From: Arthrobacter tumbae
GTDB taxonomy: Bacteria > Actinomycetota > Actinomycetes > Actinomycetales > Micrococcaceae
Assembly (NCBI RefSeq): GCF_016907495.1
Contig: NZ_JAFBCC010000001.1
Location: forward strand, 2,542,001-2,606,000
Direction of reading: 5' to 3'
Length of the DNA stretch: 64,000 nucleotides
A program made the position numbers and the translations under genes. How positions within the stretch are numbered: position 1 is the first letter of the stretch; each line of letters begins with the position of its first letter. Below the pieces are notes generated by a model, which was not told where the DNA came from, did not search any database, and worked only from the letters and a program-made list of their open reading frames with translations. This document shows, in pieces, positions 8,793 through 16,187 of this stretch.

Positions 8793-10585
8793 GGCTGGGG
8801 CTCCATTTCGATGAAACGCACGGTGGTGCCCGGCGGCAGTTGGGCGGCGGCGGGCAGATCAGCGGGTGCGACGACGCCGATCACCGGATACCCGCCGGTG
8901 ACCGGATGGTCGGCGAGGAAAAGGACGGGAAGGCCCGACGGCGGCACCTGCAGTGATCCTGCCACCACACCTTCGCTGGGGAGCTCCTCGGTGCGTGCGC
9001 GTTCGAGAGGCTGAGTGCCGGTTTCACCGCCGCCGGTCTCACCGGATCGAGTGGGCGCTGAGGACGGGTTCTCGGGGGATTGGGCGGTTGTGGGCGCCCA
9101 CTCGATGGGAAGTCCAAGGCGGACGCCGATGCGGTTGGACTCCGCGGTGACGGTCCAGGAGTGTTCGGTGAGGGCCGCTTGCGATTCGGGCGTGAACCAG
9201 TCCTGGCGGGGGCCGGTGGTGATGCGCAGCGTGACCGTTTCCCGGCGCTCGAGGATGTCCGGCGGCAGGGTCGACGTCTCGGGTGCGCCCACAATCCGTC
9301 GCGTTGAGTTGGTAGGACACACCCCGAATGCTTGAGCATTCGGGGTGTGTCCTGCCAACTCAACGGGGGGATTCTCGTGCTCGACGTCGCCAACCGGCAA
9401 CACTGTGCCTTGAGCAAGGATCGCCGGGCCGATCCCGGACATCAGGTCAGTCGAGCGGCTGCCGAGCACCGGGGCGACGTCGATTCCGCCACGGACGCCG
9501 AGGTAGGTGCGGAGTCCGGCATCGGGCAGGTCGAGGTGGAGGCTTTCGCCGTCATGCAGGGCGAAGGGCGTGTACATCGGCGCAGTGCGGTCGCCGTGCT
9601 GTCCGTCGCCGTGCTGCCTCTCGATGCGGGCGGGCACCGGTGCACCGGCGAGGGCGAGGGTCAGTTCCCCCTGGGCGCGGACCGCCAGGCCGCCGAGGAC
9701 GCATTCGACGACGGCGTCGCCCGGCTTGTTGCCGACCAGACGGTTGGCCTGGCGGGCGCTCGCAGTATCGGCAGCACCGGACGCGGAGACGCCGAGGTCG
9801 CCGAGTCCGGGCCGGCCGAGGTCCTGGATCAGCGACTGCGGGCCGGGGATGAGTACCTCGAGCGAGGGGCCGGCTGCGGCGGTCCGGGTGGCGCCGTCGT
9901 CGTCGTTCGTGGCCTCGGTGTCCGCAAGCTCGATCGCATCACGCACCGCGACGTACTGGACTGTAGTGCCCGGGCGTAGGAGGGCGGGCTGGTCGCGGTC
10001 GAGGTCCCACATGCGGGTGGAGGTGCGGCCGATCAGTTGCCAGCCGCCGGGGGAGCGGCGCGGGTAGACGGCGGAGAAGTTGCCGGCCAGGCCCACCGAT
10101 CCGGCGGGTACGGCAGTGCGGGGGCTGGTGCGGCGGGGGACGTTGAGCGATTCGTTCTCGCCCACCAGATAGGCGAACCCAGGCGCGAAGCCGCCGAAAG
10201 CTGCCGTCCAGAGCTGTCCGGTGTGGGCTTCGATGACCCCGGCGGCGCCGAGGCCGGTGAGGCGGCCCACCTCGGTGAGGTCATCGCCGTCGTACACCAC
10301 TTCGATACGGACTGGTTCAGCGGAGGCATGCGCGTCCTGTGTCTGTGCGACGTCCAGCGCTGCAACGGCGGTGCGGGCAGCGCGGGCGTTCCGGCTCGAA
10401 TCGAAGACCGCGAGAACCGTGCGGGCTGCAGCGAGGACGTCGACCTGGCCAGGCAGAGGATGGTCGACCAGCTGCGCATGGAGGGCCAGAACGGCGTCGA
10501 GCGATTCGAGTTCGATGAGCAGGGCGCGCGGGCCGGCCCAATGAATCTCCGCAAGCATGCCGCTTCGGAGGCTACCAGCACTCAA
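8789..10585 (-). CDS. 5-oxoprolinase subunits PxpB-PxpC, fused (KipI-KipA)
   Basis: A 598-residue fusion. The first 215 residues match KipI/PxpB (allophanate hydrolase subunit 1 fold: [31 protein letters not shown]). From about 235 onward it matches KipA/PxpC ([65 protein letters not shown]). With PxpA it makes the ATP-dependent 5-oxoprolinase that yields glutamate. The probable start is TTG at 10585, preceded by GGAG and overlapping the pxpA stop; ATG at 10558 is the alternative. Two long inserts interrupt the KipA half; one (9303-9364) is encoded by a near-perfect 62-bp hairpin. Confidence 0.9.
   Translation of the reverse strand: MSAGSLRSGMLAEIHWAGPRALLIELESLDAVLALHAQLVDHPLPGQVDVLAAARTVLAVFDSSRNARAARTAVAALDVAQTQDAHASAEPVRIEVVYDGDDLTEVGRLTGLGAAGVIEAHTGQLWTAAFGGFAPGFAYLVGENESLNVPRRTSPRTAVPAGSVGLAGNFSAVYPRRSPGGWQLIGRTSTRMWDLDRDQPALLRPGTTVQYVAVRDAIELADTEATNDDDGATRTAAAGPSLEVLIPGPQSLIQDLGRPGLGDLGVSASGAADTASARQANRLVGNKPGDAVVECVLGGLAVRAQGELTLALAGAPVPARIERQHGDGQHGDRTAPMYTPFALHDGESLHLDLPDAGLRTYLGVRGGIDVAPVLGSRSTDLMSGIGPAILAQGTVLPVGDVEHENPPVELAGHTPNAQAFGVCPTNSTRRIVGAPETSTLPPDILERRETVTLRITTGPRQDWFTPESQAALTEHSWTVTAESNRIGVRLGLPIEWAPTTAQSPENPSSAPTRSGETGGGETGTQPLERARTEELPSEGVVAGSLQVPPSGLPVLFLADHPVTGGYPVIGVVAPADLPAAAQLPPGTTVRFIEMEPQP
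9303..9364. repeat. Near-perfect 62-bp hairpin inside the pxpBC coding frame
   Basis: Arms of 30 bp (9303-9332 and 9335-9364) match at 29 of 30 positions around a 2-nt centre. The left arm starts GTTGAGTTGGTAGGACACAC. The repeat is read through in frame and encodes part of a loop between the conserved LPVG and TGPRQDWF segments of the KipA domain. It resembles an inserted palindromic element; in mRNA it would form a very stable stem. Confidence 0.9.
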
Positions 10586-11340
10586 ACGAAACTCCGGATA
10601 CCGACGCCGGCAGCCTCCAGTTCGCGGCGGACAGCGGCGGACATCGCTACTGCGCCATCCGTGTCGCCGTGGAGGCAGATGCTTTCGGCGCTGGTTCGGA
10701 TGGCAGAGCCGTCGCGGGCGATGATCGTGCCTTCGGTGGCGAGACGGACCATGTTGGCGGCGACGGCCTCTTCATCGTGGAGAACTGCATCCGGTTCACG
10801 GCGGGAGACGAGCGTGCCGTCGGGGTTGTAGGCGCGGTCGGCGAAGGCTTCGGAGACGCCGCGGAGTCCGGCGGCTTCGGCTTCCTTGAGCGCGACCGAG
10901 CCCGGCAGGAGCAGCATCGGGAGGTCGCCGCCGAAGGCTTTGACGGCGTCGACCACTGCCTTGGCCTGGACCTCGTGGGTGACGATCGTGTTGTAGAGCG
11001 CGCCGTGCGGCTTGACGTAGCGGATGGTGCCGCCGGCTGCGCGGGCAATCGCGTCGAGGGCGCCGATTTGGTAGAGGACGTCGTCGGCCAGTTCTGTGGG
11101 GGAGCAGTCGAGGAATCGGCGTCCGAAGCCGGCGAGATCGCGGTACCCCACATGGGCTCCGATGGTCACGCCGGCGGCCACGGCGTCTCGGCAGGTCTGC
11201 GCGATGGTGGAGGGATCGCCTGCGTGGAAGCCGCACGCCACGTTGGCGCTGGAGACGGAGCGGAAGATGGCGGCGTCGTCGCCCATGGTCCAGTTGCCGA
11301 AGGACTCGCCGACGTCGCTGTTGAGGTCGATGAAAGCCAT
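10582..11340 (-). CDS. pxpA: 5-oxoprolinase subunit A (LamB/YcsF family)
   Basis: A 252-residue protein of the LamB/YcsF family, about 250 residues as usual. It starts [17 protein letters not shown]; other conserved blocks are [41 protein letters not shown] and [15 protein letters not shown]. PxpA works with PxpB and PxpC in ATP-dependent cleavage of 5-oxo-L-proline to L-glutamate. The start at 11340 has GAGGA six bases upstream; the longer frame to 11376 has no similarity. It is the first gene of the leftward operon, with the operator palindrome 53 bp upstream of the start. Confidence 0.95.
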   Translation of the reverse strand: MAFIDLNSDVGESFGNWTMGDDAAIFRSVSSANVACGFHAGDPSTIAQTCRDAVAAGVTIGAHVGYRDLAGFGRRFLDCSPTELADDVLYQIGALDAIARAAGGTIRYVKPHGALYNTIVTHEVQAKAVVDAVKAFGGDLPMLLLPGSVALKEAEAAGLRGVSEAFADRAYNPDGTLVSRREPDAVLHDEEAVAANMVRLATEGTIIARDGSAIRTSAESICLHGDTDGAVAMSAAVRRELEAAGVGIRSFV

Positions 11341-11392
11341 AGTGATCCTCGTCTCGTTTTGTGGTTCACCCAGCATGCACGAGATTTACAGA

Positions 11393-11403
11393 TTGTTCAA
11401 CAA
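11393..11403. promoter_or_regulatory. Operator palindrome upstream of pxpA
   Basis: TTGTTCAACAA, a perfect palindrome around a central C, identical to the right copy at 4222-4232 and fitting the FadR-type consensus TNGTNNNACNA. It lies 53-63 bp upstream of the pxpA start, where it could cover the promoter. Only one copy is seen here, against two on the other side of the island. Confidence 0.7.
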
Positions 11404-11456
11404 TATCTGCTCACTTTGGTGTCGGCTCCACTAAAGGGCCGCCATATAGTGGCGCT

Positions 11457-11825
11457 ATGACCAGTGCGCTTCCAGACGAGAACATCTTCGACCACCGGCG
11501 GTCATCCGATGGCGAACATGTCGGCTACATTCACCTCACCGATGACGGACTGTTTGCGCCGTTCGACCTCCTGCATCGATCGGTCGGCGAAGCGACGGAA
11601 CTCGAGGATGCGGAGAACCGCCTGGACGAACTCGGTCTTCGAATGTTCGTCGAGGATTGGTGGCTGGATCTTGATGGGCGGCGCGTCAAGGTGCTGATTC
11701 AGGAGGTTCGGCGGGACAAGATTTCGGTTGCTAGAGCGGTGGATGGACCGATTGCCAAGTCGGTCGACCTCCTGGCAGTGATCGAACTTCCTCTTCCAAC
11801 CGATCGACTGAGCCAGAGCGCCTAA
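11457..11825 (+). CDS. Conserved hypothetical protein
   Basis: A 122-residue acidic soluble protein starting MTSALPDENIFDHRRSSDGE. It reads like a small alpha/beta protein (VGYIHLTDDGLFAPFDLLHRSV, then FVEDWWLDLDGRRVKVLIQEV), with no signal peptide or membrane segment. I do not recognise the family. It lies just right of the pxpA promoter and is followed 48 bp later by an LmeA-like gene on the same strand. ATG at 11457 is chosen because the upstream extension runs through the pxpA promoter and operator. Confidence 0.6.
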   Translation: MTSALPDENIFDHRRSSDGEHVGYIHLTDDGLFAPFDLLHRSVGEATELEDAENRLDELGLRMFVEDWWLDLDGRRVKVLIQEVRRDKISVARAVDGPIAKSVDLLAVIELPLPTDRLSQSA

Positions 11826-11872
11826 CTCGCAGAGTTCACTCATTCCGCTTTGTGAACCGCCAGACTGTTCCT

Positions 11873-12571
11873 ATGGAGTTGACGCGTGCGAAGGACTGGC
11901 TGATTGGCGCCGTTGGGATGATTCTCGTCCTGGGCATCACGATTGCGATCCTCTGGTGGGTAGTGAGCGACCCGGCGGATGGGTCCGAGGCAGAGTCCGT
12001 GCGGCCACCGACCGTGGGTACGCCCGACGACGTGCCTCCGGACGCAGCTCCACCGGACGGCCTGCGCGACGACGAGACGTGGCTCGCTGACCTCGAGCTG
12101 GACGCCGGAACAGTGGTGACCGCCGGCTCGACGCTTCGCGACATACAGGCTGTCGGGCAGGACGTGGTCACGGGTCCGGACGGGCTGGTCGCGGCACGGC
12201 TCTCGGTAGACGCCACTGTGCCGTTCGAGGTGGTCGCCGAAGAACTTGGAAGCGGGACCGTGGTGCGCGCCGCCGACGACGGCCAGGCCGCCGTCGTTCG
12301 CACGGTCGAGGCACTGGGACGCGAACTCCGGGTCGTAGCCACCGGCACGGTCGAGGTCGAGGGCGGCAGTCTCGTTGTTGAGCCCCGCTCGATCGACATC
12401 GGCGGCCCTGACTTTTTCTCTGACGCCATCGGTGCCGTCGTGCGCAGCCTTGTCACCATCGAGCACGAGATCGAAGGACTGCCCGAGGGGCTTGAGCTGC
12501 AGGACGTCACCGTTCAGGACGATGGTTTCCGAGCCAATCTGCAGGGCGAAGACGTTCGATTGGCTTCGTAA
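11873..12571 (+). CDS. DUF2993 / LmeA-like lipid-binding protein
   Basis: A 232-residue protein with one N-terminal membrane anchor (residues about 10-32, WLIGAVGMILVLGITIAILWW), a proline-rich stretch, then a beta-rich domain typical of DUF2993: QAVGQDVVTGPDGLVAARLSV, a VPFEVVAEELGSG segment, and LPEGLELQDVTVQDDGFRA near the end. Mycobacterial LmeA is a periplasmic phospholipid-binding protein needed for lipomannan elongation. Only the family is supported here. ATG at 11873 is used; a GTG at 11852 is possible. A strong terminator follows at 12606-12645. Confidence 0.78.
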   Translation: MELTRAKDWLIGAVGMILVLGITIAILWWVVSDPADGSEAESVRPPTVGTPDDVPPDAAPPDGLRDDETWLADLELDAGTVVTAGSTLRDIQAVGQDVVTGPDGLVAARLSVDATVPFEVVAEELGSGTVVRAADDGQAAVVRTVEALGRELRVVATGTVEVEGGSLVVEPRSIDIGGPDFFSDAIGAVVRSLVTIEHEIEGLPEGLELQDVTVQDDGFRANLQGEDVRLAS

Positions 12572-12605
12572 TGCCACCGCCGGGTGGCGAAGCGGTTCAG
12601 CCACG

Positions 12606-12645
12606 AAAAAGGGGAGGAAGCCTGTGCAGGCTTCCTCCCCTTTTT
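12606..12645. terminator. Bidirectional rho-independent terminator
   Basis: A perfect 40-bp palindrome: AAAAAGGGGAGGAAGCCTG, a 2-nt centre, and the exact complement ending in TTTTT. It has A/T runs on both flanks and lies between the convergent LmeA-like and DoxX genes. Confidence 0.95.
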
Positions 12646-12659
12646 CAGGTTTCGAGTGC

Positions 12660-13094
12660 TTACGCGAGCGCACTCACGCGTGAGTTCCGGCGGCCGAACA
12701 GCGCGTAGTCAGCTGAGGCGCGGCCCGGTCCAACCAGTGCGAGGGCCAGGGCGGCGGCACCGAGCAGCAGCACCAGCTCGTAGCCGTTGTTCGCAACGAA
12801 GACTCCGGCGGAGATGTGCACCAGGACCAGTGCGCCCAGCATGTCGAGGGCCAGCAGCACCGCGACGGGGCGGGTGAGGAGGCCCAGGATCAGGGCGATT
12901 CCTCCAACAAGTTCGAGCGTGGCAATCACGGGGGCGGCGATCTCGGCCATGGGGATGCCCATGTCACCGAAGGCGGCGGTGGTGCCGGCAATGGTCCACT
13001 CGTTGAACTTCTGCCAGCCGTGTGCGGCGAAAAGGAAGCCGACGACGACGCGAAGCACGGTACGGGCAGTGGTGGTCAGGGTGGCGTTGTTCAT
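12660..13094 (-). CDS. DoxX family membrane protein (second paralogue)
   Basis: A 144-residue four-helix membrane protein with the DoxX signature VGFLFAAHGWQKFNEW and LELVGGIALILGLLTRP. It is strongly similar end to end to the 3613-4047 product, including the C-terminal YALFGRRNSRVSALA. It lies 92 bp downstream of an NADP-dependent oxidoreductase gene on the same strand, divergent from a marR gene. This arrangement (MarR, reductase, DoxX) is common for redox or quinone/electrophile responses. ATG at 13094 is chosen over a longer frame reaching 13217. Confidence 0.9.
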   Translation of the reverse strand: MNNATLTTTARTVLRVVVGFLFAAHGWQKFNEWTIAGTTAAFGDMGIPMAEIAAPVIATLELVGGIALILGLLTRPVAVLLALDMLGALVLVHISAGVFVANNGYELVLLLGAAALALALVGPGRASADYALFGRRNSRVSALA

Positions 13095-13132
13095 AGAAGT
13101 CCGTTTCGGGGTTTGGTTCTGGGGAAAACGAG

Positions 13133-13167
13133 CGACGCCGGTGCGCAGCGGGTGAGTACCGGCGTCG
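13133..13167. repeat. Hairpin between oxidoreductase and doxX
   Basis: Arms CGACGCCGGT (13133-13142) and ACCGGCGTCG (13158-13167) are perfectly complementary with a 15-nt loop. It lies between two leftward genes and may tune read-through into doxX or protect the upstream message. No T-run follows, so it is not a classical terminator. Confidence 0.5.
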
Positions 13168-13186
13168 TACCGGTGATTGTGGCTGA

Positions 13187-13762
13187 CTAGCGAACGAGAG
13201 CGAATCCGCTGGTCCACTGGATCTTCTCGCCGGCAGCGAGGGTCAGCTGCAGGAATCCGATAGCTTCGAGCTCGCGTGCGCGGGTGAGGGAACCGGCGTC
13301 GACGGCGTCCACTCCGCCGGCCTTGACGGCGTCGGCGAGGGTGTTCTTGGCGTCGGTGTCGTTCCCGGCGATGAGCACGGTGGTCTGGTTCTGACCGACG
13401 GTCTTGGAACCGAGGGTCGCCGCGAAGTTGGTGTTGAAGGCCTTGACGACCTTCGAGGATGGAAGTGCGGACGCAAGCTCAGCGGCGGCGGAGCTGTCAG
13501 CAGCAACCACGAGTGAATCGAAGGTTTCGAAGTTCAGCGGGTTGGTGATGTCGACGACGATCTTGCCGGACAGCTGGTCACCGTACTGCGCCACGATGTC
13601 CTTGAGGGCGGGGTAGGGGACTGCCAGAACGACGACGTCGCCGGTGACGGTAGCGCCGGTGCTGGATGAGTCGATGTGCTCGACGGATGAGCCGCCTGCT
13701 GCGACAACGCTTGCGATGGCGCTGCCCATGTTGCCCTTGCCGAAGATGGTGAACGAAGTCAT
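13187..13762 (-). CDS. NADPH-dependent F420 reductase-like oxidoreductase
   Basis: A 191-residue Rossmann protein (NADP oxidoreductase, coenzyme F420-dependent family). The N-terminal SFTIFGKGNMGSAIASVV holds the dinucleotide-binding loop; later blocks are VVLAVPYPALKDIV, VVDITNPLNFE and KVVKAFNTNFAATL, all typical of the family. Members reduce F420 or other small substrates, or act as orphan reductases. AAGGAG lies just upstream of ATG 13762. It is divergent from marR with a palindromic operator between, and is followed by a DoxX gene. A second family member is at 42475-43137. Confidence 0.85.
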   Translation of the reverse strand: MTSFTIFGKGNMGSAIASVVAAGGSSVEHIDSSSTGATVTGDVVVLAVPYPALKDIVAQYGDQLSGKIVVDITNPLNFETFDSLVVAADSSAAAELASALPSSKVVKAFNTNFAATLGSKTVGQNQTTVLIAGNDTDAKNTLADAVKAGGVDAVDAGSLTRARELEAIGFLQLTLAAGEKIQWTSGFALVR

Positions 13763-13794
13763 GTGAAGCTCCTTGAAGAGAATTGCTTGTGGGT

Positions 13795-13824
13795 ACAACT
13801 AATAAGTTAGCACCGATTAGTTGT
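13795..13824. promoter_or_regulatory. Probable MarR operator
   Basis: An inverted repeat, ACAACTAAT (13795-13803) and ATTAGTTGT (13816-13824), with a 12-bp centre, in the 90-bp divergent region between the oxidoreductase and marR. Its location and symmetry fit an autoregulatory MarR site. Confidence 0.7.
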
Positions 13825-13852
13825 AGATGCAAGCATTACGTAGAATGAAAGT

Positions 13853-14332
13853 ATGACGCGATGGCTCAGCAAGGATGAACAGGACGTATGGAAGCGCATG
13901 GCGGCTGTGCTCGAGTTGCTGCCGGCGGCGCTCGATGGGCAGCTGACACGTGATGAGGATCTGACGCACTTCGAATACTTTGTTTTGGCGTCACTGTCCG
14001 AGGTGCCCGGGCGGACGTTGCGTATTACGGCGCTGGCGTCTCAGACCAATGCCACGCTTCCGCGGCTTTCCAGGGTGTTGACGGGTCTGGAAAAGAAGGC
14101 GTTTGTGGAGCGGAGCGAGTGCAGCGAAGACCGACGGGCCAAGAACGTGACGCTGACCGAAACGGGGTGGGACAAGCTGGTGGACGCTGCTCCCGGCCAC
14201 GTTGAGTACGTGCGCGGGATGGTTTTCGATCAGCTCACGCCCGAGCAAGTTGCGCAGCTGTCGGAGATCACCACCCAGCTGTTGAAGACGCTCGATCCCG
14301 AGGGGCGGATGTTCGCTTCGTTGGGGAAGTAG
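13853..14332 (+). CDS. MarR family transcriptional regulator
   Basis: A 159-residue winged-helix regulator. The recognition region LASQTNATLPRLSRVLTGLEKKAFVERSE spans about residues 60-90, with the wing CSEDRRAKNVTLTETG. It is transcribed away from the NADP-oxidoreductase/doxX pair and probably represses it through the palindrome in the shared promoter. Such regulators often sense phenolics, quinones or oxidants; the ligand cannot be read from sequence. Confidence 0.92.
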   Translation: MTRWLSKDEQDVWKRMAAVLELLPAALDGQLTRDEDLTHFEYFVLASLSEVPGRTLRITALASQTNATLPRLSRVLTGLEKKAFVERSECSEDRRAKNVTLTETGWDKLVDAAPGHVEYVRGMVFDQLTPEQVAQLSEITTQLLKTLDPEGRMFASLGK

Positions 14333-14390
14333 TTTCTGGCCGCCCTCGAACGGCCGGCGCTGATAGCACTTTCGCTTTCGGATAGGGTTC

Positions 14391-14428
14391 CAGCCATCGG
14401 ATAGCGGTAAGCCGCTATCCGATGGCTG
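14391..14428. terminator. Perfect hairpin between convergent marR and SDR genes
   Basis: 17-bp perfect arms (14391-14407 CAGCCATCGGATAGCGG; 14412-14428) with a 4-nt loop TAAG. It lies between two converging genes and probably acts as a terminator, although a clear U-run is missing. The CGGATAGC core is shared with the hairpin at 4081-4105. Confidence 0.65.
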
Positions 14429-14489
14429 AATCGTTATCGGAGCAAGTCAGCTAGCCAGCGTCAATGAGGCGGGCACCCAAGCTGGAGCG

Positions 14490-15266
14490 TCAGGAAACCT
14501 GCAGGCCGCCGTTGATATCGTAAGTAGCGGCGGTGATGAAGCCGGCATCAGGGCCCACCAGGAAGGAGATGAGGGCAGCCATCTCATCCACGGTGCCCAC
14601 CCGGCCAACCAGGATGTCCTTCGACATGTCCCGCTTCCGATCTTCGCTCAGGGTTCCGCCCATGATGTCGGTGTCAACCGGTCCCGGCGCAATACTATTG
14701 ACCGTGATGCCGTGCTCGCCCATTTCCCGTGCAAGCGCGCGGGTGAATCCGATGATCCCGGCCTTCGACGCACTGTAGGCCACCTTGGAATAGGTGCCCC
14801 CTCCACGCTGGGCGGAGATCGACGAAATGCTCACCACACGCCCGAGCTTCCGCTCAATCATCCCGTGCAGCACCCGCTGCGTCACGAGGAACGTGCCCGT
14901 CATATTGACCGCGAAGACCCTCTCCCAGGCCTCCTTCGTTTCCTGCATGAACTCGGTGGGGGAGCTGATCCCCGCAAGGTTCGCCAGCGCCACGATGGGC
15001 GGCAACTCGGCTTCGATCCGGCTGATCGCTGCGTCAACGGAAGCCTCATCGGAAACGTCAGTAGCAACACCGATTGCCTGTACGCCGTGCCGCTGAGCGA
15101 TATCCGCCGCTGCCTCTTCCGCAGCGGCTCCGTCGATGTCAAGGATCCCAATGTTCCAGCCCTCGCCCGCCAGCCGGTTGGCCGTCGCACGACCGATTCC
15201 GCGCGCGGAAGCCGCGCCTGTGAGTACCGCTGTGCGGGTTGAGGGGAATGCTGCTGATTCGGTCAC
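14490..15266 (-). CDS. SDR family NAD(P)-dependent oxidoreductase
   Basis: A 258-residue classical short-chain dehydrogenase. Cofactor loop GAASARGIGRATANRL; then LANLAGI, a catalytic Ser in SISSISAQRGG and YSASK with catalytic Tyr and Lys; the C-terminal GPVDTDIMGG follows. A gluconate 5-dehydrogenase or 3-oxoacyl-ACP-reductase-like activity fits the family. The adjacent GntP permease favours a sugar-acid or hydroxyacid dehydrogenase. The start overlaps the stop of the upstream GntR gene by 4 bp, so they form one leftward operon. Confidence 0.9.
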   Translation of the reverse strand: MTESAAFPSTRTAVLTGAASARGIGRATANRLAGEGWNIGILDIDGAAAEEAAADIAQRHGVQAIGVATDVSDEASVDAAISRIEAELPPIVALANLAGISSPTEFMQETKEAWERVFAVNMTGTFLVTQRVLHGMIERKLGRVVSISSISAQRGGGTYSKVAYSASKAGIIGFTRALAREMGEHGITVNSIAPGPVDTDIMGGTLSEDRKRDMSKDILVGRVGTVDEMAALISFLVGPDAGFITAATYDINGGLQVS

Positions 15267-15985
15267 CGTTGCTCCTGATGCTGATCGTTGTGATGAATGA
15301 AGTGTTCGTAGTCGTCATAGGTCTGATTGATGTGGGCCTGCATCGCTTTTCCCGCAACGTCGGCATCGCCGGTCCGGATCGCGTCAAGCACCAGCGCGTG
15401 GTGCTCAAGGGCGTGCTTCTGCACTTCAAGAAACGACGACGTCTCTCGCCGCATGCTGTACAGCAGCTTGCCGAGGGGGCCAAGAATGACCGGAATGAAG
15501 GGGTTTGCCGAGGCCCGGAAGACTGCTTCGTGGAAAGCTAAATCTGCGGTGGTCACGGCGTCGAGGTCGCCCGCCTCATGCGCAACCTGCAGTGCAGCGT
15601 TTGCCGCATCCATGCGGGACAGGTCCTCTTCAGTGGCGTGCAGGGCAGCAAGCTCGGCGGCCCCGATCTCCACCATGCCCCGAATTTCCAGAAGCCGGAG
15701 TGAGACGTCGGGGGAAGCAGACGCCGCGGTTGCGGAGCGCAGGATGGCCTGAAGATCCGTCCACTGGGCACTCGGGTTGACGTAAGTGCCGAGTCCGCGC
15801 CGCACCTGCACCACATTCTGGGCCTGGAGTTTCTTCAGTGCCTCCCGCACCGTCAACCGGCTCACGTCGGTGGATGCCGCGAGTTCAGCCTCAGACGGCA
15901 GGAAGTCCCCGGGTGGATAGGCACCGCTGATGATGCGCTCAAGGATCTCCTCGAAGACCGACTCAGCCAGCGAAGTGCGCGCCAC
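15263..15985 (-). CDS. GntR family regulator (FadR subfamily)
   Basis: About 240 residues: winged helix (LPSEAELAASTDVSRLTVREA region) and FCD domain. GTG at 15985 is chosen because AGGGGGTGG lies 5-6 bases upstream; GTG at 16009 would add eight residues. It is co-transcribed with the SDR and divergent from the GntP permease. A sequence close to the FadR-type consensus, TTGTCAGACGT (16063-16073), lies in the shared promoter. It likely controls both sides in response to the imported acid. Confidence 0.9.
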   Translation of the reverse strand: MARTSLAESVFEEILERIISGAYPPGDFLPSEAELAASTDVSRLTVREALKKLQAQNVVQVRRGLGTYVNPSAQWTDLQAILRSATAASASPDVSLRLLEIRGMVEIGAAELAALHATEEDLSRMDAANAALQVAHEAGDLDAVTTADLAFHEAVFRASANPFIPVILGPLGKLLYSMRRETSSFLEVQKHALEHHALVLDAIRTGDADVAGKAMQAHINQTYDDYEHFIHHNDQHQEQR

Positions 15986-16187
15986 GCGTCCACCCCCTGG
16001 CCTGTCCACGGGGAAGCAACACTGCTACGCACACCCGCACGATACATTTCCTCCCAGGCTACTTGTCAGACGTCATATGTCCAGTGCTAGTGTGACAGTC
16101 AGCACACCGCTCGTCAATGTACTTCGGGCACGTGCAGACCCTAAGACGGCAACGAGGCTTGCTTAGCTGACGAGGAGTACTTACCAA

